This document shows positions 12,483 through 24,896 of a DNA stretch of 64,000 bases, one piece after another. Origin of the DNA: Balaenoptera acutorostrata (Eukaryota > Chordata > Mammalia > Artiodactyla > Balaenopteridae); the NCBI RefSeq assembly GCF_949987535.1, contig NC_080081.1, positions 54,632,153 through 54,696,152 of the forward strand, in the 5' to 3' direction. Each line of letters begins with the position of its first letter. Positions within the stretch are counted from its first letter, which is position 1. The notes below the pieces were generated by a model. It searched no databases, had not been told where the DNA came from, and worked only from the letters and a program-made list of their open reading frames with translations. Both the position numbers and the translations under genes were made by a program.

Positions 12483-13740
12483 CTTGATGATCATCAATCT
12501 GTGGGGGTAGCTGAGTGCACTGGAAGTGGGTGAGATTTCTGACAGGGTAGAGAGCAAGGATACAGTGCAATCAAGAAGGGCATAGTAAGTACATACAGGA
12601 TAGTTTCCGGAAGCTTGCTGTGAAGATAAGGAGAGAGAAAGGGCTGTCACTTGAGGTTTCTTTGAGATAGGTACCATGTAGGGTTCATTCATCAGTGACC
12701 TAGCAACCACAGAATTCCATCAGGTAGTTCAAATAAGAGACTTAATGATAAGGCTGTTTGTAGAGGTCCAGGCACAATAAATGGGACCATGAGGAGTGGC
12801 ATGGCACCAAGAGCTGAAGCAGCAGGAAGCCACTGACATTCCCGGATCTGAAGGGGCAACAGGAAGAAATAGTGTTGCCAGAAATGGAGCCCTGAAGCAG
12901 GAACCATCAGGCTGGAGCTGTAGTGGTGGAAGAACAGAGCCATCACCAGACCGTGGTGCCCAAGCGGAGACCCAGTGGGGGAGAAAAATCCTCATCTACC
13001 TTTTCTCGCACCCTCTAATCTCTTGCCAACACTTCCCATTGGCAGAACCCAACTGGTAACCAAAGGGCAAGGGTGGGGTCAGCCTCCTGGGGGGCAGAGC
13101 GGGACTGGGAAGGGAAGAAATGGGACCTGGCAGGAGAGGGGGGCATGCCAAGGCATGATGGAGAGTTACCAGCACAGAGACTGAAGAAAAATAGCCAGGA
13201 AAGATGGAGAGCTTGTAGGTACTGGAATGAGTGGAGATACTTGCTGGAGTTCGGGGACCTTCCTATGAGGTGGCAGAATAAGGAGGGCAGGTGGTCAAGA
13301 TAAGGGCGATTTTGATGACACCAAGCACAGGACCCTCCTAAGTGCTCTTCTCCAGACTCCAGAAGTAACTGCTGCACTGAGATCTCCCTCCTGGTGTCCC
13401 AGATGACACTGATACTGTGGGTTGCAGGCATTTGGTTCAACTGGCTCATTCCAGGCTCCCCTCTGGGTGTATTCTAAAAGGCTCTCCTTTCCTCTGATAC
13501 CACTACTGCCTGCTATCTCTCTAGAGCCCACACATGCTGTATCTTCAGAGTGACACAAGGAAGAAGCAGAAACCTCCAAAAGCACTTCTGCCACTGCAGA
13601 TCTGAAAGCTGAGGTTCTACTAGCTTGAAGCTAGTCGATCCACAGCAAACATCTGTCTGAAGCCCAGAATGCCAGATGTGGAAACAGGCGCCCTGCTTCA
13701 GTTGCTTTAGATGTCCTGACAAGAAGGCTAGAAAATCACT
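12483..13740. other. Non-coding DNA without recognised features
   Basis: Many overlapping short frames occur on both strands. None shows a domain, a signal sequence or splice context. No young repeat is present. Confidence 0.5.
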
Positions 13741-13744
13741 GTAT

Positions 13745-14035
13745 CACCATTCCTCATTTAGGGATGCAGGAACTGAAGCTGAATATTATTAAGAAAGTTG
13801 TCCAAGGTCACCCTTGAACAATCTGGCTGCAGAGTCCTTGCTTGGAGCCCGTGCTTTCATGTAAGTCATATTCACCAAGCACCTAGAATGTGCCAGGTAC
13901 AGCTGTGGACACTGGGAAGCGAAAAACGAACAAGGCAGACAGATTCCCCTCCTTCCCAGAGTTCACAGTCTAGGTGGGGCCAACAGACTGCAAGCACGAA
14001 AGCAAGCATAAATCAATGTGAGCTTCTCCAATAGC
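13745..14035 (-). repeat. MIR fragment followed by old dispersed repeat
   Basis: The first 110 bp contains 'gaactgaagctgaa', 'gtccaaggtcaccc' and 'ggagcccgtgct', as in reverse MIR. The following 'agaatgtgccaggtacagctgtggacactggg' to 'cagagttcacagtctagg' belongs to the old unassigned repeat in sense orientation. Confidence 0.6.
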
Positions 14036-15630
14036 GATCAGGCTCTTTTCCCAGAGCCTTGCCGGAACACTTGGACACACTCCGACGCCGAACTCCAAAT
14101 ATCCATGATCACAACACAGAACCCTGATTGTTAAGACGGCAACACACCCACACAGCAGGCCCGTCTGCTGTGTTTGCGCTGCACCTCCCCACCAAGCCCT
14201 TGAAACGTGTTAAATCATCACTGCCATTCCACTGCGAGCGCATTTCTCTTTTATTTTAATCCTATTATAGAAGTTTTGATAGCAACCTGCTGTTAGAGTA
14301 CATCTAACTATGTTAAAGCTCCCCAGGCCCTGAACATGAAAGAACCTCTTCAGAACACACGCTAGGACAGTCTACCTTGTTAGCATGGAAATGAAAATAA
14401 AAAGAGCTGCTCTGGGGCAAAGAGGTGGAGGCAGGCATTCTAACACCAACACTGAGGACCATCTCTCCTTGTTCTCGCCTTCATGCTTCAGGTGGTGGAG
14501 GCCGATGGCCAGGATCCTTTTCTGTATTCTGCCCGGTGCCTGGTGCTTGGTTTTGAGCCCTGATGACTAGTAATATAACTTGCCACCCTTGTAGCTAAAG
14601 GTCATCTCTGTTGCTTTTATTCCCCAGTTGCTTTTTGGTGCAAGGGAATCAGTAGCCAGGATAACCTACAGGTTCCCTCCTGAACTTCGGTGGTGTTTCA
14701 TTAATGAAATGGAAATATATATAATTTAAATATGCAGGCGAACATCTCCCTTTATCTGCGGTTATGCAAATGGGAGCAGCCCCGGCGTGGCCCGAGTAAC
14801 AGCTTCCCAGAGAATATTGCGTTCATAGTCCTTAAATGAAGTTCCACTTGTGGCTTGCCACAGGAATGTGTATTTTGATTAATTATTTCACTCCAGAGAA
14901 TAACAATACTCAGGTCATCCTTTCTTGGCAGTACAAATTAGAACACATCCAAGGCACCAGAGCCTTCTGGGCCTCAGTGTGCATGCCCAGGAGAATACAG
15001 AATGGATGCTGTAAATAAAATTAATAATTGAAGTCCATCTGAATATAAGATGGATAGACTTGTTGGTGGTGGTGGTGGTGGAGGCGATGATCATTAGCCA
15101 GCCTTCACGTGTTCTGAAAGGCCAACCCCTGGGAAGATGGTATGTAACAATCAGGGGTTCCTGGAAGGATGATGCCTTTTTTAGGATGTTTTGGGCCCGT
15201 GGTCCAATGTCAGGTCTCAGTGTATGTTCAGGAGTCAATATAAAGAGTTAGAATCATTAACATCTTCTAAATATTGTTTATGGATTCTTTTTTATACTAA
15301 GAACAAAATTTGCACCAAGGAGATAAGAGCAGATTGTTTTCAAGAGAGTTTGGCCAAATCATCTCCGTATAAGTGTGGGTGGGTGTGTATGTGTGCCTGC
15401 TACCACAAGATTCCTCACTGATATGGGAGGGTACAACTCATCCCCTTAAAGAAAAACATACTGAGTCAATCCCTCAAACCGGGGGTTATATATTTAACAG
15501 CCACCCAGGCATGTGGCCTTCAGAAAGGACCCTGGCCTTACCAATACATTTGTCATGAACACAAGACCTGCATTTGCTCAGTCGAGGCTCTCCTGCAGAT
15601 GGGAGCATCTATTTATTTAATAACAAGCTC
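14036..15630. other. Single-copy non-coding DNA with octamer-containing segment
   Basis: No gene was found. The segment 14690-14830 holds a perfect ATGCAAAT at 14764-14771 beside AT-rich homeodomain-like cores and has no repeat features. A (TGG)n run of about eight units lies at 15061-15084. Confidence 0.45.
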
Positions 15631-15639
15631 TCACTACTA

Positions 15640-15916
15640 AGTGTACTTCAGGGACCCTGGGCTAAGTGTTAGTGATTCCTAGAAGAAAAAGGTATGGCCC
15701 CTGCCCTCAAGGAGCTCAGAATGTAGTAGAGGAAATAAAACATATACAAAAACATAATACACAGTAGAAAGCATAACTGCCCTAATAGGCTTATGCACAA
15801 AGAGTTACAGGAGTTGAGAAGATGGAGAATTATTTATAGCTGGAGGAAACAGAGAACTCTTCATGGAAGAGGTTGTATTTTAAATGAGGCTTGAAGAATA
15901 GATGGGATTTAGACAT
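15640..15916 (+). repeat. Old dispersed repeat, left part
   Basis: The phrases 'cctgccctcaaggagctcagaatgtagtagagg' and 'cttcatggaagaggttgtattttaaatgaggcttgaagaatag' match the repeat seen at 11.6 and 51.6 kb. It is interrupted by the LTR that follows and resumes at 16288. Confidence 0.6.
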
Positions 15917-16282
15917 TGTTATGGACTGAATGTCTGTGTCCCCCGCAAATTCATATGTTGAAGCCTTAACCCGAACCCTCCATGATAGTATTTGCAGGTG
16001 GGGCCTTTGGTGGGTAATTAGATGTTGATGAGGTCATGAGGGTGGGGCTGCCGTGATGGGATTAGTGTCCTTAGAACAGGAAGAGCCCAGAGCTCTCTCT
16101 CTCTCTCTCTCCACCTTATGAGGACACACAGCAAGAAGGCAGCTGTCTGCAAGGCAGGAACCAAATCTGCAGGACCTTGATCTTGGATTTCTCAGTCTCC
16201 AGAATCGTAAGAAGTAAATGTCTATTGTTTAAGGCACCCAGTTGATGGTATTTTGTTCCAGCAGCCCTAGCAGACTAAGACA
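15917..16282 (+). mobile_element. Solo LTR, ERVL-MaLR (MLT1-like)
   Basis: This 366-bp element begins TGTTATGGACTGAATG and ends AGACTAAGACA. It has the MLT1 landmarks 'aattcatatgttgaa', 'ggtggggcctttgg', 'aggacaca', 'cttgatcttgga' and 'ggtattttgtt'. It is flanked by a perfect 5-bp duplication GACAT (15912-15916 and 16283-16287), so the whole LTR is present. It is non-coding and the retroviral interior is gone. An internal (CT)n tract lies at about 16093-16111. Confidence 0.85.
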
Positions 16283-16287
16283 GACAT

Positions 16288-16560
16288 GTACAGTCAGGAA
16301 AATGAGCATCCCAGGAGAAGGACCAATGGAAGCAACAACACAGAAATGGGAAAGTACGGAGCAGATTTAGAGAGCGGTTCAGCTTGTCTGCATCACAGGA
16401 CTCGTGAAGCCTGGTAATCAGAGATGCAACTGGGAAGGTGGATTGGGGTCAGATTGTGATAAGCCATGAATGCCAGGGGAAGGCATTTGACCTGACCCTG
16501 GAGAACTTGGAGCACAGTCAAAAATTATTCCAGCGAGAGAGTAACATGATCAGAGCTTCA
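16288..16560 (+). repeat. Old dispersed repeat, right part
   Basis: This continues the element broken by the LTR: 'gcatcccaggagaaggaccaatggaagcaacaac', then 'gtgataagccatgaatgccagg' and 'gagagtaacatgatcagag'. The order is the same as in the copies at 51.6-52.6 kb. Confidence 0.6.
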
Positions 16561-17434
16561 ACATCCATCAACTCAACCATATTTTCACCTTAACAGGTAA
16601 TGGTGGCAGCGAGCTGGCCCCAGAGTGCCAAGCTCAGCTGCATAAGGTCAGGCAGGGGGTTGCTTGTGCCCCCGCACCTGAGCCGGGAGAAATAACCGCT
16701 TGTTCAGGCTGTCAGTCACTGAGTCACTCAAAGCACCCTCTGCGTGGGAACGACAGTGAACACTTCTCCTACTTAGTACTTAGCAGCAGGATCTGCCCTG
16801 CCCCACAGCTGTCATCCGGGACCAGGACAAAGAAGAAGCTTAAGAGCATCTGAGAGAGAAGTCTGTAGACGTTCCCATTTTTACTGGCTGTTTCCGTGAG
16901 CTTGGCTGACCGTGCTGGTCAATGCTGATTTTTTTCTGCATGAAATAGAAAAGCAGAACTCTGTTGATTTTGTGTTTTATCTGATCGATGGGGGTCAGAG
17001 TGAGGGCTTTGAGACATGCCGAGGGGGAGGAACCGTGCTGCTTTTGATGGCCTCATTTGCCTCGTGTCTTCTTCTGGGAAAGAGGAAGGTCAAGGTGAAT
17101 CCCTCTTTCAGACTCAGATGACTCCGGCGACGTCACCCCTGGGCAGAAGAGGCAATGGTGCGGGCGTTTCCAGCCGGGCCAAGCGAGGCGAGGTGACATT
17201 TAAGGGCTTTGAAGAAAAGCTGCACTTTTGGCAGAGGGACCCCAGACTGCACCTGCGTTTCTGCAGGCTCTTCACTTGCTTTTTATATCCTTGCCGGCTG
17301 TCTCTGGAATTGCTGAAAGGTGGAAAATCTGCACATTCCTTAGGCGTTTGGAAAGACAGCCAGGGCAGGGAAGAAAGTGGTGAGAACGAGGCTCTCCAGG
17401 AAGCAGGCCTTCAGCCAGTCCTCATAATCTTGAT
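16561..17434. other. Non-coding DNA without recognised features
   Basis: No repeat or supported gene. The 156-codon plus frame at 17016-17486 runs into the neighbouring MIR and has no domain. Confidence 0.5.
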
Positions 17435-17680
17435 TTCTGTAATACCATCGCTAATAATAATAGCTGTTAAACAGCCTCTGTACTAAATGCTTTACTTATG
17501 CCCAATCGCATGTGATCCTCGCAAGAACCTCTGAGGAAGTAATGATTGCTTCTATTTTATGGAAGAAATCAAAGCTCTGACAGGTTAAGTAGCTGGTCCA
17601 AGGTCACACAGAAATAAGCCACAGAACGCACGTGAGCCCAAACCCTACGCTCTTAGTAACTGACCATGTTGTCTCCTCCA
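17435..17680 (-). repeat. MIR SINE
   Basis: Reverse MIR order is clear: 'aatgctttacttatg', 'cgcaagaacctctgagg', 'caggttaagtagctggtccaaggtcacacag', then 'gcccaaaccctacgctcttag'. Confidence 0.8.
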
Positions 17681-18289
17681 CCTTACTCTTCTCACCTGTG
17701 TTATGGGGCTAGCCGTCATAAGGATCAAAACCGAACTCAGCCACAATGTGTGTCGACAGGCCTTGCCAACCATGAAGACTGGCAAATATACAACACCACT
17801 GCCCTTGAGCCCACCCACTCTGCTCTCTTCTGTTAGGGACATGTAGGATTTAGATGTGAATGTGCTTCCAAAAGCCAAAAGGTGTTACCAACTGAAGTGT
17901 TAATATCATGAACATTTCAAGAGTTGGGGAGCTTGTCCGTTATATGACATGCAGGAGTCAGGGAAGCAGAGAAGCAGGAGGGCCTACCCTGGGATCCCCA
18001 GAAAACATTTCACTAGGTAAGGAGGCTAAACGGCCTCATAAGCAAAAGCATGAGGGAGGAGACACTTGCAGAGATCCATCTGCTGCATTTAACAGACGGA
18101 GCAGAGACGGATGCGTCCCTAACCCAGCATCACCCTTCCCTTACACCAATGGAAGCTTTTTCCATTGTTCTGCCCCCTGCACGGTTTGCATGGAAAAGCA
18201 GCACAGTGTGGACATCATTAAAAGTATCATGACTGGAGGCTGAAATGAGACACTGATTGTCCAATTAAGCAACAGATTTCATAAACAAA

Positions 18290-19165
18290 TGCAATTCATT
18301 CTGCCTGCAGCCTGACATCACTGTCTGAGGACCACTGCTGAAAATAATGTGTCTGTCTGTTCTGCTTAAGCTTTCGGATGCCGGAGAGCCCCACTAAGTC
18401 ACGGAGAAAGAGGTCTGCAGATGGCTTGCTGCATCCAAGCAGCAGTGAATGAGCCCCCGCCCCAAGCATCAGCCCCCTCCCTGCCCCCAGAAAGCCTCTG
18501 AATGTCCCAGTTGCTGTTAAACCACCATGGCTACAAAGCCACCGGTGCAGCCAACCGGAGCAATGGCCTCCCGAAAAATGACAGATTTAAAGGAAGAAAT
18601 ACCGCGCACTTGCTGGAGGCGAGTTATTTTAATACAATGCCGAGATGACAGCTCTCCACATTTAATCATCAGACTCCAGATTTTTTTGCCACGACATTAG
18701 AATCTCTCACAATTTGGGAGAAGGCTTCTTTTCCACCCATGCCTGACAGTTGCATGTTGGCAAGAAATGTCTGTAAACTTCTCCAATTATTTTTAATAAA
18801 ATGTAAATGATTATCTGCATAAGCCCTCTCTTTCCCAGCTGCTCCCGCCCACAGCCAAGGGTAGCAGTTGGCCATGCCTTCCGGGCAAGGCCTCCGTGGC
18901 TTTGTAGTTTTCCTCGCGGTACTAACTTGCCACGCAGAAGGCTTGCCTCTCTCTTTGTCACCTGCTACTATGACCATTTCTTTTTTAATGGTGTCTGTGA
19001 TCAGCAGCTGTCAGAGAGACTGTGCATTTGATTATCTGCTCCTAAGTGGACTGAAGCAGCCGGATGCCTCCCAGTCACAAGCTCAGCTTCGTCTCAAGGT
19101 CTGGCAGCCATTAAAAGGGACATTTGCATGTCTCGAATTTGCTAATTCTTACAAGGTCCCCTAAG
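18290..19165. promoter_or_regulatory. Candidate conserved non-coding element (enhancer-like)
   Basis: This block has no recognisable repeat and dense developmental-factor-like motifs: several TGACAG/CTGTCA (MEIS/TGIF type), CAATTATTTTTAATAAAATG, ATGATTATCTGCAT, CAGCTG and an octamer ATTTGCAT at about 19122-19129. Such clusters are common in enhancers in gene deserts. Function is inferred only; conservation across mammals was not tested. Confidence 0.35.
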
Positions 19166-19490
19166 GTAGGTCTGTACCGTTCTCACACCCGTTTCTTCCT
19201 AACAGATGAGAAGCAGGAAGGGTGACACATTATATCTTAATTAAAGATACATAGCATGATAGGAGAACAGCCAGGACTCATACCCAGTGCAGAAGCGACT
19301 GTGCATTTCTTCTTTCCCAAAACTTTCAGTGGGTGTCTACCATCTGGAGGCCCTGAGGATGCAAAAATAAATAAGACACGGGTCCTTCTCTAGAGGAGTT
19401 AACAAGGTAATAGAGCAGACAGAAAGGTGAATAAATAACATGAGCACATGTGAAAGGCAACACAATCCAGGTAAGCTCAAAGCACCATGG
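19166..19490 (-). repeat. MIR fragment and old dispersed repeat
   Basis: 'ctcacacccgtttcttcctaacagatgagaagcagg' and 'gccaggactcatacc' suggest a decayed reverse MIR. 'gcaaaaataaataagacacgggtccttctctagaggagtt' belongs to the old unassigned repeat on the plus strand. Confidence 0.4.
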
Positions 19491-19674
19491 AAATGTTTCC
19501 ATGACTTAGTGTGCCTGTGGGGTTGGGTGCGGACTCACATAGACAACAGCCGAGCCGCGCCGCAGGATGCTCAGGTAGGGAGGGGAGGAAGGCTTCTGCC
19601 TGCTGACAGATAGCACCACACAAGCTAAAGCAGGAGACATGAAAGAGCGTGGAGTGTTTCAAAAGCAGGGCATC

Positions 19675-20004
19675 ACAGGAATAAAGACGCAGACGTAGAG
19701 AATGGACTTGAGGGCACAGGGAGGGGGAAGGGTAAGCTGGGACGAAGTGAGAGAGTGGCATGGACATATATACACTACCAAATGTAAAATAGATAGCTAG
19801 TGGGAAGCAGCCGCATAGCACAGGGAGATCAGCTAAGTGCTTTGTGACCACCTAGAGGGGTGGGATAGGGAGGGTGGGAGGGAGACACAGGAGGGAAGAG
19901 ATATGGGAACATATGTATATGTATAACTGATTCACTTTGTTATACAGCAGAAACTAACACACCATTGTAAAGCAATTATACTCCAATAAAGATGTTAAAA
20001 AAAA
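19675..20004 (+). mobile_element. 5'-truncated L1 3' end with target-site duplication
   Basis: The sequence is a cetartiodactyl-type L1 3' UTR, ending 'gtaaagcaattatactccaataaagatgtt' plus an A tail. It is bounded by a perfect 15-bp duplication CAAAAGCAGGGCATC at 19660-19674 and 20005-20019. The clean duplication means a fairly recent insertion. No ORF is included. Confidence 0.95.
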
Positions 20005-20019
20005 CAAAAGCAGGGCATC

Positions 20020-21880
20020 TTTGGGGAGGAAAGAGTCCAGGCCCCTGAATGGAGGGAATATCCAGGAGCTCAGCTGGAAAGGAAGATGGCAGTCAGAAGA
20101 TGGATGACTTCAGTGGTTTTCTAGTTACTGCTGATCTAACGCCTGTCCCAAAGGAGGCTGGAATAAGTTCTTGTATGTCAGCCACCCTTCTCCCCTGCCC
20201 CAAGAAAGGGCAACCCAACCCACGGGGTGAAGCTGCTACTGTCCTGTGTGATAAACCAACCAGGGTGCCTTCAAAGGGCAAAACAGCCCCTGAGACTAAG
20301 GAACCCACTTCTGGCACCTGAGTAAACAGGAGAGAACTCTGCTTTCCTTAGAGGAACCTGCAGACACTCAGCCCCTTCCTGGGCTCTGTTCAACAATTCC
20401 TCACCTGCCCATTAGCGCTTCGTTCACCTTCGTTCACAGCCTTCTCTTTAACTGGAGTGTGGGCCTTTCAGAGGGAACGGGGCTGTCATTAGTACCCCGT
20501 CCTTATCTATCACCTGAAAGAGAAGCGCTGATACACCTTCCCCAGAGGAGGGATGAATGGCTTCCAAGGAAGCAGTGCCCGGAGCCCCCAGAGCTGCCAC
20601 CTCCCTCCCATTCTCATTTTCACCTCTTTCTGAGGTGCAAAAGCTGGGATTTGAGCAGTGCTCTTGATAATAACAGACGGCATTTTGCAGATCTGGGTTA
20701 GCTTCTGGATTGTATTCTGGGTAAATAATTAGTGCTTCTTTCCAGCAGCCTGGGTTCCAAAGCTCCACTCACGAGAAACAAGTGAGGGGTGTCTGAGTCC
20801 TACTAAGGATGTCCCCAGAGATTAGGGACATTCCCCTCTCTGTCCCCAGCCGTGTTTGACACTGGGCACCTCGCCCAGCACCCCCGGCAGTGCTAATGGG
20901 CAATTCACGTACGGGGCCCTCTCAGGATGCCGGGCAGATCCTTGCTTTGCAAATGCAAAATAATGTTCCCAACAAAGCGCATGCCTGCTTCTGGGCGATG
21001 TACATGATCCAGCTCTACAGTCTCTCGCACCTGTGCTGTCTTTGCAACTTCCCTTCCTTCCCTTTCAATGTGCTAAATTGAGATATAATTGAAGCTGAAA
21101 GAACTCAACTCTTTTACATGCGCTCCACTTCAAAGGAAACATACAATCTCGTGAGGTGACTGTATTTATTCTGCCACAGCTCAGTATAAGCACCACCATA
21201 CCACCTCACCGCAGGTTCCAAATGACAAATTTTGAGGGCTATTGAACACGCTGAACGTTTTCAGAGCAGATCCGTGGAAAGTTACTTAGCACAGCTGTCT
21301 CGATAATTGTGATACATTACAGGAGCGTGTGGTACTCGGCGTCCTGGGCCTCGCACTCGCCTGGCCGGTGGGACAGCCTGGGCTTGGGATTCGGCACCAC
21401 AATCTGTGAAACCAGCAGGGAGACGGCTGCCTGACGAGCATCCCGAGCCAGGGTTTTGCAGCTTCATCTTATTTGGTTCAATGGATTTGTTTCCCCTATC
21501 AGGAGGTCATGAATAGAGAGCAGATAGAACCAGTGCTACGGTGATGCCTTTGAACCAGCCTGGCATCCCTATCAAGTGGGCTGCCCCCTGCTTACATTCA
21601 CATGTCTGGAGAGTTGAAGGCAGGGTATGTGCACCCTCCAGGGTCCTTCTTAGTCTGGAAGCAGCTAGAGTGTTTCCCCTCAACCACCTTCACGGCCCCT
21701 ACCCCCATGCCTGCACCCTGTCCCTTGGCTTCATGATCCGACTCATCAGCCAGGATCCTAGGCATAAAAGGGATTTAACATTCCAACACACACAAGATTT
21801 TTCCTTTAGTTCTTCATTCGACTATGCATGTGTGAATGCCCTTGTGCTCCCTAATTGACTCAGGGAAGGGCCTGGCATGG
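20020..21880. other. Single-copy non-coding DNA
   Basis: No repeat, RNA or supported gene was recognised. Base composition is mixed and short frames overlap on both strands. Confidence 0.5.
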
Positions 21881-21884
21881 AATA

Positions 21885-22345
21885 ACAATAACAATCAAAA
21901 GTGACCGTATAGCCCATGCTTACTAACTATGTGCCAGGCAGACACCAAGTGCATAACTTGTAATTGCCTTTTTACTCATAACTACCCTGTGATAAAGCTA
22001 TGATTATTATCCCCATTTTGCAGATAAGCAAACTGAGGTCAGGAGAAATTATTAAGTAGACATTAATGACTGCAAAACTGTGTGTTTTTATAACAATACA
22101 ATGACAATGGTGGTAGTGGCCAGAGTTATTAAAGGAAATTATCTTCTGGAGCAGAGGAAAGAAATCAGATTTCAGAATCAGATAGTCCTGGAAATCCCAA
22201 CTCCAGTACTTACTAGCTGTGAATTTTATACCATTTTCTAATGTATCTGGGCTGCAAAATAATTACATCTATGATTGATTTTTGTAAGCATTGCATATAA
22301 AAAAATATATGATGGCTTAGCACAGAGGAGGACCTCAAAAATACA
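21885..22345. repeat. Two MIR SINEs in opposite orientation
   Basis: 21885-22065 is antisense MIR ('ctatgtgccaggcag', 'ttatccccattttgcagataagcaaactgagg'). 22140-22345 is sense MIR ('ccaactccagtacttactagctgtg', 'ggcttagcacagaggagg'). Confidence 0.7.
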
Positions 22346-22394
22346 CACCTGTCCCTTTCTCTGTCCCTATCTCAGTCTCACATCTCATAAGCCA

Positions 22395-22876
22395 CAGTCC
22401 TCCCCCCATCCACCAGGCGTATGTTCCAAGACCCCCAGTGGATGCCTGAAACCACCGGTAGCACTGAACTCTACATATATAATGTTTTTTCCTATGCATA
22501 CATACCTATGCTAAAATTTAATTTATAAATTAGGCACAGTAAAAGAATATCTGAATTGCCAGCATCAGTACTCTTGTGCTTTGGGGCCATTATTAAATAG
22601 AATAAGGGTGACTTGAACACAAGCCCCAGGATAACACAGACCGTCAGTCTGATAACCCAGATGGCTACTAAGTGACTAACAGGCAGGACAAAGCGATGGT
22701 TCACGTCCCAGGTGGGATGAAGTGGGATGGCAGGAGATTTCATCATGCTACTCAGAACAGCGACTTAAAACTTATAAATTGTTTATTTCTGGAATTTTCC
22801 ACTTAATATTTTCAGTCTGCAGTTGCCTGTAAGTGAAACCACAGAAAGTGATACCCTGGATAAGGAGGAACTACTG
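22395..22876 (-). repeat. Internally deleted Tigger-type DNA transposon
   Basis: It shares both ends and much of the interior with the element at 62583-63461 ('gttccaagacccccagtggatgcctgaaac', 'ttcacgtcccaggtgggatg', 'ggaactactg') but lacks the transposase-derived middle. Length is 482 bp. The right flank is TA; the left flank is now CA. Confidence 0.85.
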
Positions 22877-23858
22877 TATTGCCTGCTGAATTGCTTGTGG
22901 TAACCCAGAGTCACTTTATGGTTATATCTCATTATTAAGATGTAAAAGTGAAAGTGGGGCAGGGTGGGGTATGGGCAAAATGCCTACACTCATCTCTACT
23001 CAGAAAGGGCGTAAAATAAGGGCATGAATAAACAAAATGCCTAGAATGATTATCCGTGCATAAAAAATATTTACAGGGGAAAGCCTTAATTAACCAGGAC
23101 CCAACTGTGGAATCAGTTAGCTAGTATTTCTTCTCTCTTGGCCTAAAGAATTATGAACCAAGAACACCAAAACAAACTTTCCAAAAATAGAATAGAACTA
23201 AAATAGAACGGTCTTAAAATAGCTACTTCCTAAAATAATGAGCCCCCTGTCACTGGACATATTCAAGCAAAGGCTGGACAACCAACTGTAAGAGATGTTG
23301 TAAAGGAGATTAATGCATAAGCCAAGTGTTTGATGAAGTCAGTGATTTTCAAACTTTTTAGCAGCAGAACATAAAAAAGATAAAAGTCGAGCCGCTTGGG
23401 GTGAAGAGAGATGGGAAGCTCTGATCCCCCCATGAAGGTGCCGAGGAGTCCCTGTGAAGTCTTAGGATTCAGGAATTAAGCCAATAAGAAAAGCCAGCAT
23501 TTGCACAATATCTTGCAGTTTACAAAGTCTTCCTGTGCATGCAGGTTATCTTTCGAGAGTATGTTACAGGTGAAGTTCAGACTAATACATATTGTGCTTT
23601 ATGGGAGTATACACTTGATAGCCCAAGTAAGGTGAGTGTGACGTGATTAATTTGTAAGCAGAGAGATATCTTGCGGGGTGGGGAGGGGTGTGGTGCATTT
23701 TCATTGCAAACCCAAAACAGGGGGAAGTAGTCTCCTAAAAAGAAAGGAGAATCTGGAGCCAAGTGACAGCTTGGCACTCAGCTTCCATATAGGCGAATGT
23801 TCCAGGCCCTGGGCACTACCAGAGAAGCATGGAAGGTGCAAAGCCCTAAGGTGAGAAA
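22877..23858. other. Non-coding DNA with weak old-repeat traces
   Basis: 'cagtgattttcaaactttttagcagcag' at about 23340 resembles an hAT-type old repeat, and 23490-23570 has faint MIR character. There is no supported gene. Confidence 0.4.
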
Positions 23859-23870
23859 AAGCACAGACAG

Positions 23871-24226
23871 GGGCTTCCCTGGTGGCACAGTGGTTAAGAA
23901 TCCGCCTGCCAGTGCAGGGAACACGGGTTCGATCCCTGGTCTGGGAAGATCCCACATGCTGTGGAGCAACTAAGCCCATGCGCCACAACAATTGAGCCTG
24001 CGCTCTAGAGCCCACGAGCCACAACTGCTGAGCCCACATGCCACAACTACTGAAGCCCACGTGTTCTAGGGCCCGTGCTTCACACAAGAGAAACCACCGC
24101 AATGAGAAGCCCGTGCACAGCAACGAAGAGTAGCCCCCGCTCACCGCAACTAGAGAAAGCCTGCGTGCAGCAATGAAGACCCAACGCAGCCAAAAAATAA
24201 TTTAAAATAATAATAATAATAATAAT
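23871..24226 (+). mobile_element. Full-length CHR-type tRNA-derived SINE
   Basis: It starts 'gggcttccctggtggcacag', carries the tRNA-like B-box region 'gggttcgatccctggt', and ends in a (TAA)n tail. Flanking duplication AAGCACAGACAG lies at 23859-23870 and 24227-24238. The long form with repeated 'ccacaactactga' units is present. Confidence 0.95.
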
Positions 24227-24238
24227 AAGCACAGACAG

Positions 24239-24882
24239 AGGCTCTAAAGATTCCAGGATCCAAGTGGGTAGGGAGATTGAAATCATTAAAACTAAGGATA
24301 ACATCTAGATTTTTGGCTTCAGTAACTAAGGAGTTGGTAGTTACATTATTGACATGGGAACAACTAATGGTATCAGTGGAGGGGGCGTTAAGAATTCTAT
24401 TTTTTTCTTTTGACACTGAAGTGTTTTATTTAGATTGTTAAAACTAGAAATATAAGATGAAGAATTCTATTTTGGAAATATGATAGATCAGATATCTATT
24501 AGGTACTCAAAAGTATAAATGATATAAGATTCTTTCTCTTTCAACCTACTTAGAGGCCATCTTCCAAAGGATGGCCTCCAAGAGTCTTCATTTGGGGATG
24601 CGGGATAAAACTAAGGATCCACACGCAAAGTGACCCTGAAATATACTCTGGCCCCATAGCCAAGCTCTTCCTATAGACACGGGTACTAACAGGGGATGGA
24701 CTGGAGGCTTAGTTGAGGACTTGAGGTTGCTGAGTCCTCTTGCAGCTGTTCGATTCATCAGAGGTTCAGTTTCAGGGGGATCATGCCAATCCCAGGGCTG
24801 CTAAACATCAGGCAGCCCCCTGCTGCAGCCGTGAGGTAAAGTTGGTAGCATGCTCAAATACCAGCCGCGGCTTTGTTCTTAC
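24239..24882. other. Non-coding DNA between two SINEs
   Basis: No gene or repeat was identified apart from the flanking SINEs. Confidence 0.5.
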
Positions 24883-24896
24883 AGAAAAGCATCATA

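Noticed and set aside
17016..17486. 156-codon plus-strand open frame
   Set aside because: Runs into a MIR element and shows no coding features.
23880..23945. tRNA gene at the SINE head
   Set aside because: The A/B-box-like sequence belongs to the tRNA-derived SINE; no complete cloverleaf is kept.
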